Counted from the first letter of the stretch, positions 1 through 10,830 are shown. The stretch: DNA of 39,656 nucleotides from Viridibacillus arvi (GCF_001274945.1 NZ_LILB01000001.1:1215384-1255039), one strand, 5' to 3'. The notes: generated by a model not told the origin, from the letters alone. Numbers and translations are program-made.

Positions 1-2332
<2,332 letters not shown>

Positions 2333-3409
2333 CTACTCTTCCAAATTCACATTGTCCTCAAAATACTTTTTATTATTAATAATGGTTTGATTAGTCGGAT
2401 TATATTTAAGTGCCATTTCATTATGTTCATATGATTTTTTTAATTGATTTAATCGATGATAAAGAACACATAGCTGTAAATGAGGCAGCCAAGTAAAAAA
2501 GCTTTTATTTTGAAAACTAAGTTTTAATTCATTTTTGTATGAAATCGCTTTTTCATACCAATGGATAGCTTCTGTATTTTTATTTTGTTCCATAAAATGA
2601 AAGCCTATCCGACAACAAGCTTCAGGACGTGGCACATCATATTGAAGAGATCTCAATGATGACTTGAAAGCCATTTCTTTATCTTCCAGAAAACCATAAC
2701 AATCCGCTAAGTTAAAACATGCACGGATATTGTCTTCAATCCATCCTAATTTTGATTCAAGAAAAGAATCATATTGAGTTATAGCTTCCTCATAACGTGC
2801 ATGGTCTTTTAATTCATTTGCGAAGTAAAACGTGTCACGGGCTGAAAATGGTTGGTCATCCTTTAACATTTTTTCATAAATTTGGATATTTCGATTTCTA
2901 TCGTGACTTAGTGGCATATGCGATACAGCTACTTCACTGTCGAATAAGTTACCTGAAACTGCTAGAAATTCATGGACAGATCCTACCCATTTAAAATCAT
3001 TGTCTTTTTTCACTAAGCGATATCTTCTTAATGATGAAATAACTGTTCCTTCAGCATCATGTGATAAATTGTAAGTCATTGAAACAGCATCAATTGAAGG
3101 TTTTAAAGTTTCTTTTAATATTTTCAATTTCTCACGGTTTTCATCTGTAAAAATATCATCTGCATCGAGCCACAAAATATAATCTGAGGTCGCTTGCTGG
3201 AATGAATAATTTCTGGCAGCTGCAAAATCTTCAATCCATTCAAAATCAAAAATACGATCAGTATATTCTTTTACGATGTCCTTTGTTTTATCTTCTGAAC
3301 CTGTATCTACAATATTAATCTCATCAACTATGTCTTTCACCGAAGTTAAACATCTGCCGATTACTTCTTCTTCATTTTTAACAATCATACATAAACTTAT
3401 TGTTACCAA
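2333..3409 (-). CDS. Family 2 glycosyltransferase with C-terminal TPR-like helices
   Basis: 358 aa. The N-terminal GT-A fold begins with a beta strand followed by KNEE (11-14), then DTGSEDKT (35-42) and the metal/nucleotide-binding WLDADD (80-85), all typical of GT2 inverting transferases. Residues from about 190 to 350 are helical with TPR-like spacing, an arrangement also known in SunS-type and other bacterial peptide/protein glycosyltransferases. The start is a TTG at 3409 preceded by GGAGGG at 6-nt spacing; using the next ATG would cut the first beta strand. It lies directly upstream of the Thr-rich collagen-like gene on the same strand, so a role in glycosylating that protein is a reasonable inference. 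Sugar donor and acceptor cannot be read from sequence. Confidence 0.85.
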   Translation of the reverse strand: MVTISLCMIVKNEEEVIGRCLTSVKDIVDEINIVDTGSEDKTKDIVKEYTDRIFDFEWIEDFAAARNYSFQQATSDYILWLDADDIFTDENREKLKILKETLKPSIDAVSMTYNLSHDAEGTVISSLRRYRLVKKDNDFKWVGSVHEFLAVSGNLFDSEVAVSHMPLSHDRNRNIQIYEKMLKDDQPFSARDTFYFANELKDHARYEEAITQYDSFLESKLGWIEDNIRACFNLADCYGFLEDKEMAFKSSLRSLQYDVPRPEACCRIGFHFMEQNKNTEAIHWYEKAISYKNELKLSFQNKSFFTWLPHLQLCVLYHRLNQLKKSYEHNEMALKYNPTNQTIINNKKYFEDNVNLEE

Positions 3410-3653
3410 ACAGATCCCTCCAATTTCATCCTATATGTATATGCTAAAGAGGTAGTAAAGGACATGAAAAAGTTCTATGTTGGGTAAAATTTTATTGGGT
3501 AAATCCAAAATTGTTACACCATTACATAATTATTTTTCCATTTATTAAGGCGAAGATGAATAATTAAATATAAAATCTATTTGTATTTTTCCCCATACAC
3601 CCTACTTATTTTTAATCAATGAATTCCCTATATTCCCCCTTCATCATTAGTAT

Positions 3654-3682
3654 TTGACACTGCAAATCATCTAATATATTAT
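3654..3682 (+). promoter_or_regulatory. Sigma-A promoter of the mepR-like gene
   Basis: Perfect -35 TTGACA (3654-3659), 17-nt spacer, -10 TATTAT (3677-3682). The -10 overlaps the palindromic operator that starts at 3681, so a bound MarR-type repressor would block RNA polymerase. Confidence 0.75.
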
Positions 3683-3702
3683 TAGTTAGAATTCTAATTA
3701 AT
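3681..3702. promoter_or_regulatory. MepR-type operator O1 (near-perfect palindrome)
   Basis: 22-bp inverted repeat centred on GAATTC with one mismatched pair; half site ATTAGTTAGA. The same half site forms the second operator at 4169-4194. It contains the GTTAG core known for MepR operators in Staphylococcus. It sits on the -10 box and just before the ribosome site of the regulator gene, consistent with autorepression. Confidence 0.75.
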
Positions 3703-3716
3703 TGGGGTGATTAATT

Positions 3717-4148
3717 ATTAACGATGAAACACTTCAACATCAATTCCGTACAATTGGCCATAGATTGAAAACAATTGGAGATAAAAAACTAGAAACTTAT
3801 AATTTAACAATTGAGCAAGCTCGTTTCATCGGTTATCTATTCCTTCATGAAGATGAGGGTATCTCACAAAAAGATATGGAACGTGCTTTCCAACGAAAAG
3901 GATCATCCATTAGTAGCATCGTACACAATCTAGAGAAAAAGGGATTTATCGAAAGAAAAGTAGATATGAAGGATGAACGTAGAAGAATCATTCATGTACT
4001 GCCTAAAGGTAAAAATCTAGTTGAAGATTTCAACAATTTTTTTAATGAAATGGAAACTACTATAGTAAACGGATTTAATGATAAAGAAAAAGATGCTTTA
4101 TCAACCATGTTAAATAAAGTAATCAATAATCTTGATTATAAAAGCTGA
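3717..4148 (+). CDS. mepR: MarR-family repressor, MepR-like
   Basis: Winged-helix MarR protein, 143 aa from the proposed start. It shows the helix-turn-helix region ISQKDMERAFQRKGSSISS, and a wing with DERRRIIHVLPKG. The frame extends upstream of the first standard codon (TTG 3765) to a TGA at 3708, and the added residues NDETLQHQF...IGHRLK match the normal first helix of this family. GGGGTGA (3704-3710) lies 6 nt before an ATT at 3717, exactly where an ATG would be expected. I therefore place the start at this ATT, a rare initiator. Using TTG 3765 would remove helix 1 and lacks a ribosome site. It lies upstream of a MATE pump and between two matching operators, so it is expected to repress both genes and be released by cationic drugs. 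Confidence 0.8.
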   Translation: MNDETLQHQFRTIGHRLKTIGDKKLETYNLTIEQARFIGYLFLHEDEGISQKDMERAFQRKGSSISSIVHNLEKKGFIERKVDMKDERRRIIHVLPKGKNLVEDFNNFFNEMETTIVNGFNDKEKDALSTMLNKVINNLDYKS

Positions 4149-4168
4149 TTAATTTCAGTTTTTATAAA

Positions 4169-4194
4169 TAATTAGTTAGATATCTAACTAATTA
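4169..4194. promoter_or_regulatory. MepR-type operator O2 (perfect 26-bp palindrome)
   Basis: Perfect inverted repeat of 26 bp centred on GATATC, with half site ATTAGTTAGA shared with O1 at 3681-3702. It lies between the regulator stop codon and the pump gene, about 40 bp before the pump start, where it would control a separate pump promoter. Confidence 0.8.
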
Positions 4195-4235
4195 GGATTC
4201 AAACGAAATACTAATTTTGAACGAGGTGATTATAG

Positions 4236-5594
4236 ATGGACAACGAAAACATCTATTATTTTGAAAAGGCTCCGATTCATAAAGCAGTTGCTCATTTCTC
4301 CGTACCTATGATGCTAGGTATGTCTTTAACTGTTGTGTATTCCATTCTAAATGCATATTTCATTGGCATGCTCAATAACTCAGAAATGCTTGCAGCGATA
4401 ACATTAACGATACCAGTTTTCGCCATTCTCATGGCTTTTGGTAATCTAATTGGGGTTGGTGGAGCTACTTATATATCAAGACTTTTAGGGGAAAAAGATT
4501 ATAAGCAGATTAAACATGTATCTTCATTTTCTTTTTATGGTTGTTTATTATTGGGGATTGTTATAATAAGCTTTTGTTTCCCTTTCGTTAACAAAATCAT
4601 AACTGGGCTAGGAGCAAGTAGTCTTTCATTTGATTATACGAAGGATTATGTAACGGTCATGCTTATTGGATCGCCATTTATTATTTTGAATTTTGCTCTA
4701 GAACAATTAGTTAGAGCTGAAGGGGCAGCTAAAGTTTCAATGATTGGGATGCTTTTAAGTGTCGTAGTCAATATTATTCTTGATCCTATATTTATATTCC
4801 TGTTTGATTGGGGCGTAACAGGTGTTGCAACCGCAACGCTATTAGGAAACATCGCCGCTGTTCTCTTTTACGCATATTATATAGTGGAAAAGAGTGATTT
4901 TTTAACCCTCTCACTAAAGAATTTTAAAGCGAGTAAACTGATTATTAGTAACGTACTTAAAATTGGGATACCAGTATTTCTGTTAAGTGTGTTTATGGGC
5001 ACAACAGCATTATTCTTTAATAATTTTGTAGCGATTTATGGAGATACTTCTGTAGCAGCTTATGGGATCTCATCACGCATTTTGCAACTCCCTGAGTTTG
5101 TGATAATGGGGTTATGTGAAGGAGTTGTTCCGCTTATAGCCTATTGTTTTACAGCTGATAAAGATAGGATGAAGGCTGTCATTAAATTTACTGGGATATT
5201 AGTTGCTACTTTGGCATTAACTTTTGCAGTAATTGTTCTGTTATTAAGTAACCATTTAATTGAACTATTCACTATTGATGAAAATATTATTTCAATAGGA
5301 AGCTATGTCATTAAAGTGACTTTCCTTTCTCTATTTGTTAGTGGCATAACTGTTTTAGTAACGGGGATTTTCCAAGCAACAGGTCAAGGAAAACCTGCAT
5401 TAATCATGTCTCTTGTACAGGGATTAATCCTTATCCCAATTCTATTTTTAGCTAACGATTATGCTGAATTCCATGGAGTTATTTGGTCATTATTCATAGC
5501 AGACTTCATTAGTTGTATAGTGGGGGCTCTCATGTTATTTCTTCTTAGAAATAAATTGACTGTTTCACTAGATGAGATAACTAGTAATCCATGA
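4236..5594 (+). CDS. mepA: MATE-family multidrug efflux pump, MepA-like
   Basis: 452 aa, the usual MepA length, with about 12 membrane segments and MATE features including YFIG near residue 41, GGATYISRLLG (75-85), SMIGML and ATGQG near the C-terminus. Long stretches (CEGVVPLIAYCF, NIILDPIFIF) resemble staphylococcal MepA from memory. It should export cationic dyes, biocides and fluoroquinolones by ion antiport across the cell membrane. The start ATG follows GAGGTGA at good spacing. Pair with the upstream MarR gene and shared operators gives the classic mepRA layout. No mepB follows directly; a MepB-family gene is found at 29958-30572 instead. A strong terminator closes the unit. Confidence 0.88.
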   Translation: MDNENIYYFEKAPIHKAVAHFSVPMMLGMSLTVVYSILNAYFIGMLNNSEMLAAITLTIPVFAILMAFGNLIGVGGATYISRLLGEKDYKQIKHVSSFSFYGCLLLGIVIISFCFPFVNKIITGLGASSLSFDYTKDYVTVMLIGSPFIILNFALEQLVRAEGAAKVSMIGMLLSVVVNIILDPIFIFLFDWGVTGVATATLLGNIAAVLFYAYYIVEKSDFLTLSLKNFKASKLIISNVLKIGIPVFLLSVFMGTTALFFNNFVAIYGDTSVAAYGISSRILQLPEFVIMGLCEGVVPLIAYCFTADKDRMKAVIKFTGILVATLALTFAVIVLLLSNHLIELFTIDENIISIGSYVIKVTFLSLFVSGITVLVTGIFQATGQGKPALIMSLVQGLILIPILFLANDYAEFHGVIWSLFIADFISCIVGALMLFLLRNKLTVSLDEITSNP

Positions 5595-5634
5595 CTAATA
5601 GCATTATTTTAGAAATAAACAATGGATATTTATT

Positions 5635-5680
5635 AGAGCATGTTTTGATCATTTTTTTCAAAGCATGCTCTTTTTCTTTT
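5635..5680 (+). terminator. Intrinsic terminator after mepA
   Basis: About 14-bp stem (AGAGCATGTTTTGA pairing with 5658-5671, one wobble) followed by a T-rich run. Confidence 0.85.
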
Positions 5681-5730
5681 ATGAAAATAGTTTTTATCTC
5701 GTAAACTAAAAATGTGCAAAACAGTATTTA

Positions 5731-6153
5731 TCAATGCCATTCTTTCAAGGAAAAAACATGATTTTTCTCAAAATCACTAATGATTTCTGGTGCTAATAAT
5801 AACCTCGCTTCCTCTTTTGTTGACCAATGATAAGCAATATGTTCTTTAGACAAAACTATTTTTCCATCTACAGCTCTACATAAATAAGCCAAAATAACGA
5901 CTTGTCTTGTTGCAAAGGCTTTAAAAGTAGTGGCATATAAAACATTCAAAACAGTGGCATCTATACCTACTTCCTCTTTTATTTCTCGTACTAATGCCGC
6001 TTCTAAAGCTTCGCCGAACTCTACTTCTCCCCCAACGCATTCCCAAGTTCCCCCACCGATCTCATCATCATGATCTCGTTGGACAATCAATAATTTTCCT
6101 TCAAATAAAATAATACCTTTAACAGCTACTTTAATTTCATTTGCATTTGTCAT
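5731..6153 (-). CDS. NUDIX hydrolase
   Basis: 140 aa single-domain NUDIX protein. The complete Nudix box G-x5-E-x7-REIKEEVGI occupies residues 42-64, so it should be an active Mg2+-dependent pyrophosphohydrolase of nucleoside-diphosphate derivatives. GGGTWECVGG just before the box is typical of MutT-like members acting on (d)NTPs or related compounds, but the substrate cannot be fixed. The ATG start at 6153 follows AAGGGTGA. It stands alone, with the mepA terminator on one side and a hairpin upstream. Confidence 0.88.
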   Translation of the reverse strand: MTNANEIKVAVKGIILFEGKLLIVQRDHDDEIGGGTWECVGGEVEFGEALEAALVREIKEEVGIDATVLNVLYATTFKAFATRQVVILAYLCRAVDGKIVLSKEHIAYHWSTKEEARLLLAPEIISDFEKNHVFSLKEWH

Positions 6154-6169
6154 TTATATCACCCTTCTT

Positions 6170-6210
6170 AACAAATAAATAAAAGGATATCCTAGTTGGA
6201 ATATCCTTTT
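6170..6210 (-). terminator. Terminator downstream of the RNHCP gene
   Basis: Stem AAAAGGATAT / ATATCCTTTT (6181-6190 with 6201-6210) and, on the minus strand, a following TTTATTTATT tract. It sits between the RNHCP stop at 6268 and the NUDIX start. Confidence 0.65.
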
Positions 6211-6267
6211 ATCTGCACAGTATTATTTATACTGATAAAAAAACTTACTTTGAACATAGTAAATTTA

Positions 6268-6579
6268 TTAAACTACCGACTTCATAAAAGAAATAAGCTG
6301 ATCTTCTTGAGTCGTATTTATTGCTACTTTATTTTTACCGACCTTGCCACATTGAAGACATTCATGAATCAGTTGGTACCCTTTCTTACTCGAGTATTCC
6401 ATACCGATAGGAGCCATTAACCCCCTACATACGCTTGCACGGTCACCTGGCTTTTCATCCATATGCTTGGAATATAAGCAGTATGGACAATGATTGCGAA
6501 AGCTCCCGTTTGTTAATGGTTCAATTTGCGCGCCACATTGCTCACATTGAAATGCTGTATTTTCTGTTTTTCTGCTCAC
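6268..6579 (-). CDS. RNHCP domain protein (small zinc-ribbon-like)
   Basis: 103 aa from the chosen GTG. The frame extends further upstream, but GGAGG lies 8 nt before a GTG at 6579 and the residues before it look unconserved, so the start is placed there. It carries two Cys pairs typical of the family: CEQCG near the N-terminus, then RNHCPYCLYS (the name-giving motif), the segment KPGDRASVCRGLM, and CLQCGK. Two CxxC metal sites suggest a double zinc ribbon. The RNHCP family has no established function. No operon partner is obvious; a decayed ORF lies upstream. Confidence 0.85.
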   Translation of the reverse strand: MSRKTENTAFQCEQCGAQIEPLTNGSFRNHCPYCLYSKHMDEKPGDRASVCRGLMAPIGMEYSSKKGYQLIHECLQCGKVGKNKVAINTTQEDQLISFMKSVV

Positions 6580-6691
6580 GTGCCATTCCTCCAAGATGTT
6601 ATTTTCATCTATGGAGAAAGGGTTCCGTTCGTTTTTACTACAAAATGTAGCTTCAGGCTTTTGAAAAAATGGACCCATTCACCGTCTCGAT

Positions 6692-6888
6692 TTACGAAGC
6701 GATTACTTCTAGTTCCTGCTTCACTTGAACTTTTTTCATCTCAAGATCCGGACCTCGATTGACTTTATGTATTGTATCAACCACTGTAGGACAGTCAACG
6801 CCATCCTCCACTAGAAGGTGTTCTTTTCAATCACTGACAAAGGCATCGTCCCCTAGAACGCACGCTCACTTTTATACATGTATTTCAT
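6692..6888 (-). pseudogene. Possible decayed small ORF
   Basis: Minus-strand stretch that reads like a broken gene. An ATG at 6888 with GGAGTGG upstream gives MKYMYKSERAF then a stop. One frame shift away, the reading continues VLGDDAFVSD, an in-frame TGA, then KEHLLVEDGVDCPTVVD and about 27 further codons to a TAA at 6692. The codon content is gene-like, but I do not recognise the family. It may equally be non-coding DNA with a chance open frame. Confidence 0.3.
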
Positions 6889-6985
6889 AAAACCACTCCA
6901 ACTCTAACTATGTTCAAAGTATTCAATTTAATTATAACAGGTTTATGTAAATTTTTACCTCCCTGATTTCAATTAGATCTTCTCA

Positions 6986-7013
6986 ATTAAAAAGGAACCA
7001 AATTTGGTCCCTT
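6986..7013 (-). terminator. Terminator-like near-palindrome
   Basis: AAGG-ACCAAATTTGGT-CCTT near-palindrome (6992-7013, one mismatched pair) followed on the minus strand by TTTTTAATT. It lies downstream of the gene ending at 7101. Confidence 0.55.
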
Positions 7014-7100
7014 AGCTGATATATGTAAATTACATTATTATGAATCATTTTATTTTCTTGCTCATGAAGGATCTATCAAACCTCTACAATACAAATAAAG

Positions 7101-7391
7101 TTATTGCCGCTCCAACCACTCACTTATCCTTTGCTTCTGAAAAAAGATATGTCCATTCATTTCAATAAAAGGAACCTCTGGATGTTCAGATATAAAATTG
7201 TTAGTCGCTTCTTTTGGTACATTTAAAAATACATGTAATTCCTTTGCAGCAACTAATTCAATTTCTTCTTCCTCATTCAGTATATCCAACAAACTCTTTG
7301 CATTTGGATTGCCGAAGTTTTTCAAACCATTCCCTATTAAATAACCGGCTACTAAAATACAGCAACCTAGCCAAATAAAATCATAACTCAA
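7101..7391 (-). CDS. Small membrane-anchored protein with HTH-like C-terminus, unknown function
   Basis: 96 aa. One N-terminal hydrophobic segment (about residues 5-22) is followed by an acidic linker and a C-terminal region resembling a MerR/excisionase-type helix-turn-helix (AAKELHVFLNVPKEATNNF and HIFFQKQRISEWLERQ). The start is a TTG at 7391 preceded by AAAGGGGA at 7-nt spacing. It follows the lipoprotein gene on the same strand but a hairpin at 7408-7439 lies between, so it may be expressed by read-through only. I cannot name a function; a role as membrane-linked DNA-binding protein is a guess from the layout. Confidence 0.65.
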   Translation of the reverse strand: MSYDFIWLGCCILVAGYLIGNGLKNFGNPNAKSLLDILNEEEEIELVAAKELHVFLNVPKEATNNFISEHPEVPFIEMNGHIFFQKQRISEWLERQ

Positions 7392-7407
7392 CTTAAATTC
7401 CCCTTTA

Positions 7408-7439
7408 AAACCGTTAGCAACCTAAGCTGCTAACGGTTT
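7408..7439 (-). terminator. Terminator after the two-component operon
   Basis: Perfect 11-bp stem AAACCGTTAGC / GCTAACGGTTT with a 10-nt loop, followed on the minus strand by a short T tract that runs into the ribosome site of the next gene. It is probably a leaky terminator. Confidence 0.7.
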
Positions 7440-7450
7440 AATAGATTTAT

Positions 7451-8524
7451 CTATTTCACTAATTTCATACCATTAACCATTTTCAAGATTTCTTCCACTT
7501 TTAAATTTGGATCCGTTGGCATGATTGAGTAATTAAATCCTTTTTCTGACCAAGAAATGCTTCGGAAATTATTCATCTCCAAGACAGAGCCTTTTTGTCC
7601 GCGCACTTTTACTTGTTTCTCTCCTGGAATTGTTTCCGTTTTTTCGCCCATATCTTTTGGTGTTGGGAAAACTGAAAGCGTGAAGTAAACAACTCCATCT
7701 TTTTCATATTCAATAGCTAACTCCTTATGATCAACTACATCCATTACTTCAATTTTAACCATCTTTAATTTACTTTTTTCCGGAAAATAGAGAAATGCTT
7801 TTTTGAATACTGTAGGAAGTTCTTCAGATGTTATTTGTTCTGTTTTCATCGTATTATCAATTTTTTGTATTTTTGCATCCTTTGGTAAATCAAGTGTAAA
7901 TGTGCTATCAGGTATTTTTGCATCGAAGTCGATTTTTGTGTACTCCATTTGGGTATCACCACCAACAGTTGAAATCTTGGTTTTTAGCACCATCCAGTTT
8001 TCTTTATCAACCCAAATTTCCATATCACCGAAAAGTGTTTTTTCTCCTTTTCCCTTAGCAGCTAGATGATATGTCTTGCGATCTAAGACTTTCTCTTCTC
8101 CTTTAAGTGAAATATCATGAGTACCTTTCACTGCTTTTAACAATAGCTCTGCTTGTTCCTTTGGAGAAGATTGAGATACATCTTTTAAATCGTCTGTTAT
8201 CGGCATAACAATAGCTGTATTTTGAGCTTGATCATAACTTGTCATGTTTTCTCCGTCATTTACAGAAAGGGATTGTTGTTTACCTTTTTCATCACTTATT
8301 TCAATACGTCGTTTGCTATCTTCGCCAATCCATTCTTTAACATGCATTTTTTCATTTGAAATTGTCATGTCATATTCTCCGTAGTAAGGACCTACTGGTT
8401 TGGAATCCTTTAATGTGTTTTGAATTACTTGCTCCGGAGAATATTGACTGTCCTCTGTAGAGCAGCCAACTAATCCAATCGTTATGATACCTACTAAGCT
8501 AATCGTTTTTAAAATTGTTTTCAT
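7451..8524 (-). CDS. Lipoprotein with LolA-like / DUF4367-like body
   Basis: 357 aa from the ATG at 8524 (AGGTG 6 nt upstream). A lipoprotein signal peptide with lipobox LVGC (18-21) predicts anchoring on the outer face of the membrane. The body has a beta-rich pattern (EKMHVKEWIGEDSKRR, MEIWVDKENWMVLK, FDAKIPDSTFTLDLP) like outer-membrane-lipoprotein-sorting (LolA-fold) proteins of Bacilli, followed by a C-terminal DUF4367-like part ending FNYSIMPTDPN. It overlaps the end of the histidine kinase gene, so it is translationally coupled to the two-component pair and may act as an accessory sensor or as the system's target. The exact ligand is unknown. Confidence 0.78.
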   Translation of the reverse strand: MKTILKTISLVGIITIGLVGCSTEDSQYSPEQVIQNTLKDSKPVGPYYGEYDMTISNEKMHVKEWIGEDSKRRIEISDEKGKQQSLSVNDGENMTSYDQAQNTAIVMPITDDLKDVSQSSPKEQAELLLKAVKGTHDISLKGEEKVLDRKTYHLAAKGKGEKTLFGDMEIWVDKENWMVLKTKISTVGGDTQMEYTKIDFDAKIPDSTFTLDLPKDAKIQKIDNTMKTEQITSEELPTVFKKAFLYFPEKSKLKMVKIEVMDVVDHKELAIEYEKDGVVYFTLSVFPTPKDMGEKTETIPGEKQVKVRGQKGSVLEMNNFRSISWSEKGFNYSIMPTDPNLKVEEILKMVNGMKLVK

Positions 8525-9980
8525 TTCCATCACCTATTCCTTCTATTGTTGGTAACTTGCATATGACACAAGTTCCTATTGTTTTATGGGACATCATTTG
8601 CACTTTGCCACCATGCTTTTCAATTATTTGTTTTGTAATACTAAGTCCAAGTCCTGTACCACTTACACCCTTTTTACTTCTCGCTATATCTGCTTGGAAT
8701 AATGGTTCAAATACATGATTAAGAGCTTCTTTGTCAATTCCTTCACCACTATTTTGAACGATTAATAGTGGTCCATCTAACTTCAACTCTTGTGTAACAT
8801 AAGGGAAAACCCAATTAGGTAAGTTCTCTGAAGATACTGCTGCTAGCCAAATAGCCCCTTCTTTTGGTGTATGTTGAATCGCATTACTCATTAAATTATC
8901 CGTTACACGCATAAGCTGCTTTGGATTAACGTTGAATATGCCTTCGATTTCACTTTGCACTTCTAATGTAATGTTTTTGTCATAGCATAACTGTTCATAA
9001 TCAGATAATAGCATGTCAAAAAATTCACTGCCTTCTACTTGAACAAGATCCATCTCATATGTAGACGATTGTAATAAGGTATACATAAGTAAATCATCTA
9101 ACATTTGCTGCATATAATTTGCTTTGTTTATGATGATTTCCCTGTATTCCTCACGCTCCTCATCTACTAAATTTCGTTCTGCTGACAATGACTCTGCATA
9201 CGCTCGAATGGAAGTTAAAGGTGTTTTTAAATCGTGTGAAATAGTCGCAATCATAAATTCTTTTTCCTGCTGCTCTTTAGCAATTCTCTCTCTTGCTTCT
9301 TCAATTTGCTTACGCATACTGTAAAAACTCGACGTTAGCTCACCGATTTCATCGTTTGTGGTTTGCATATCTTCAACCTTTTCACTACTAGCGAATGCCG
9401 TCATTTGTTTCATCAAATGCGTTAGTCTTTTGTTTAACTTACGATTAACTAGAACCGAGACACTTATGAAAATAATACAGAAGATACCTATTAAAATAGC
9501 TATTACAGACCAGGTTCGAATATTAACACCATCAATCCACTCGTCTCTTGCTAAACTGACTTCAAAAAAACCTACTAATTCATTTCCTGAAAAAACAGGT
9601 TCCTTATACGAGTAATTACGATAGTTATTTTCAAATTGAAATAAGTTTTTATACAGTGATTCTTTAGACTCTATTACGCTCACTGAGTTCACAAGAGGGT
9701 CTGAATTATACAATGGAAGTCCATCATTACGATATAAAATAATAGCAGTTTGTGGATTCGATATTTCCTTAACTTGCGGTCTTTCGATTCCTTGTTTATA
9801 TAATTTCGGATTTTTTAATACAGTTGATATTTGCTGAAGCTCCGTCCACTTTTCAAAATACTCTTCAACGTTGCGATCTTCATGATAAGCGTTAACCGAT
9901 GCAAAAAGTGCATAAGCTGCAGCTAAAGGGAGAATCATGACGATAAAATAAGATAGCAATAACCAAGTTTTCAGCTTCAT
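8499..9980 (-). CDS. Sensor histidine kinase
   Basis: 493 aa. TM1 at residues 5-28, an extracellular domain of about 125 aa, TM2 at about 157-178, a HAMP segment (180-230), a HisKA domain with phospho-acceptor H249 in ISHDLKTPLTSIRA, then HATPase_c with N box (DNLMSNAIQHTP), GEGID and GTGLGLSI. All kinase boxes are intact. Start ATG at 9980 overlaps the response regulator stop by ATGA, and its 3' end overlaps the lipoprotein gene. The signal is unknown; the lipoprotein partner suggests an envelope cue. Confidence 0.93.
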   Translation of the reverse strand: MKLKTWLLLSYFIVMILPLAAAYALFASVNAYHEDRNVEEYFEKWTELQQISTVLKNPKLYKQGIERPQVKEISNPQTAIILYRNDGLPLYNSDPLVNSVSVIESKESLYKNLFQFENNYRNYSYKEPVFSGNELVGFFEVSLARDEWIDGVNIRTWSVIAILIGIFCIIFISVSVLVNRKLNKRLTHLMKQMTAFASSEKVEDMQTTNDEIGELTSSFYSMRKQIEEARERIAKEQQEKEFMIATISHDLKTPLTSIRAYAESLSAERNLVDEEREEYREIIINKANYMQQMLDDLLMYTLLQSSTYEMDLVQVEGSEFFDMLLSDYEQLCYDKNITLEVQSEIEGIFNVNPKQLMRVTDNLMSNAIQHTPKEGAIWLAAVSSENLPNWVFPYVTQELKLDGPLLIVQNSGEGIDKEALNHVFEPLFQADIARSKKGVSGTGLGLSITKQIIEKHGGKVQMMSHKTIGTCVICKLPTIEGIGDGNENNFKND

Positions 9981-10678
9981 AGTGGTTCACCTATAAAACG
10001 GTATCCTTTTCCCCACACAGTTTGAATAAAATAGGGATTTTTTACAGGGTCTTTTAGCTTTTCACGCAGTCCTTTGACGTGCACGGTAACTGTTTGTAAA
10101 CCATCTGCATCTACTTGTTGCCATATATGCTGATACAATTCACTTTTTGTGAAAACTCGTTGTGGATTTTGTACCATTACAGTGAGTAACGCGAACTCTT
10201 TTTGTGTTAAATGGATTTCCTCGTTATTGCGGTAAATTTTCTCGTTATTTAAATCGATTGTTAAACCATTTGCAAATGTTGTTTTAACATTAATTTCGGG
10301 AACTCCTTGATAGCGTCTCCACCGGCGAAGTTGGGATTCAACTCTTGCTTTTAACTCTGCTAAACTAAAAGGTTTCGCTAAATAATCATCTGCTCCCAAG
10401 TGTAGGCCTTCTACTTTATCCACATCTTCTTTACGCGCACTAATAATGATGATTGGAACATCGCTTTTCCAACGAATATTTTGACATAGTGTTAGTCCAT
10501 CCATTTCTGGTAGCATTAGATCAACTAAAACAAGGTCATACGTGTTTCTCTGAAAATCTTCCCAGCCTTCTAACCCCGTCGTTGCCCAAGCAACACCATA
10601 CCCTTCACGCAAAAATGTATCACGTACAACACGTGCAATTTCAATGTCATCTTCCACAAGTAATAACTGCCATTTCAT
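9977..10678 (-). CDS. OmpR-family response regulator
   Basis: 233 aa. Receiver domain with acidic pocket E9-D10-D11, phospho-acceptor D53 in VLVDLMLPEMDG and K102 in YLAKPF; C-terminal winged helix (about 130-230) ending in the typical VWGKGYRF. The start is the ATG at 10678, which has GGAGGAATCATT directly upstream; the longer open frame adds 28 residues without a ribosome site. First gene of a regulator / kinase / lipoprotein operon. Targets are not visible. Confidence 0.93.
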   Translation of the reverse strand: MKWQLLLVEDDIEIARVVRDTFLREGYGVAWATTGLEGWEDFQRNTYDLVLVDLMLPEMDGLTLCQNIRWKSDVPIIIISARKEDVDKVEGLHLGADDYLAKPFSLAELKARVESQLRRWRRYQGVPEINVKTTFANGLTIDLNNEKIYRNNEEIHLTQKEFALLTVMVQNPQRVFTKSELYQHIWQQVDADGLQTVTVHVKGLREKLKDPVKNPYFIQTVWGKGYRFIGEPL

Positions 10679-10830
10679 AATGATTCCTCCTGAAAACAAT
10701 GTATCATAGTCAAATCCCTTATTTTGAAACTTAATAAATTCTTTATAATTGCAAAAACACAACTATTTCCATTTTAAAGTGAATCATTCTATAATACAGT
10801 AGAAATCAAAATTTACTATATGAATATTTC

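Noticed and set aside
6196-6762. Plus-strand ORFs at 6196-6420, 6435-6650 and 6526-6762
   Set aside because: Antisense to the RNHCP gene and its upstream region; composition is not protein-like and no ribosome sites are seen.
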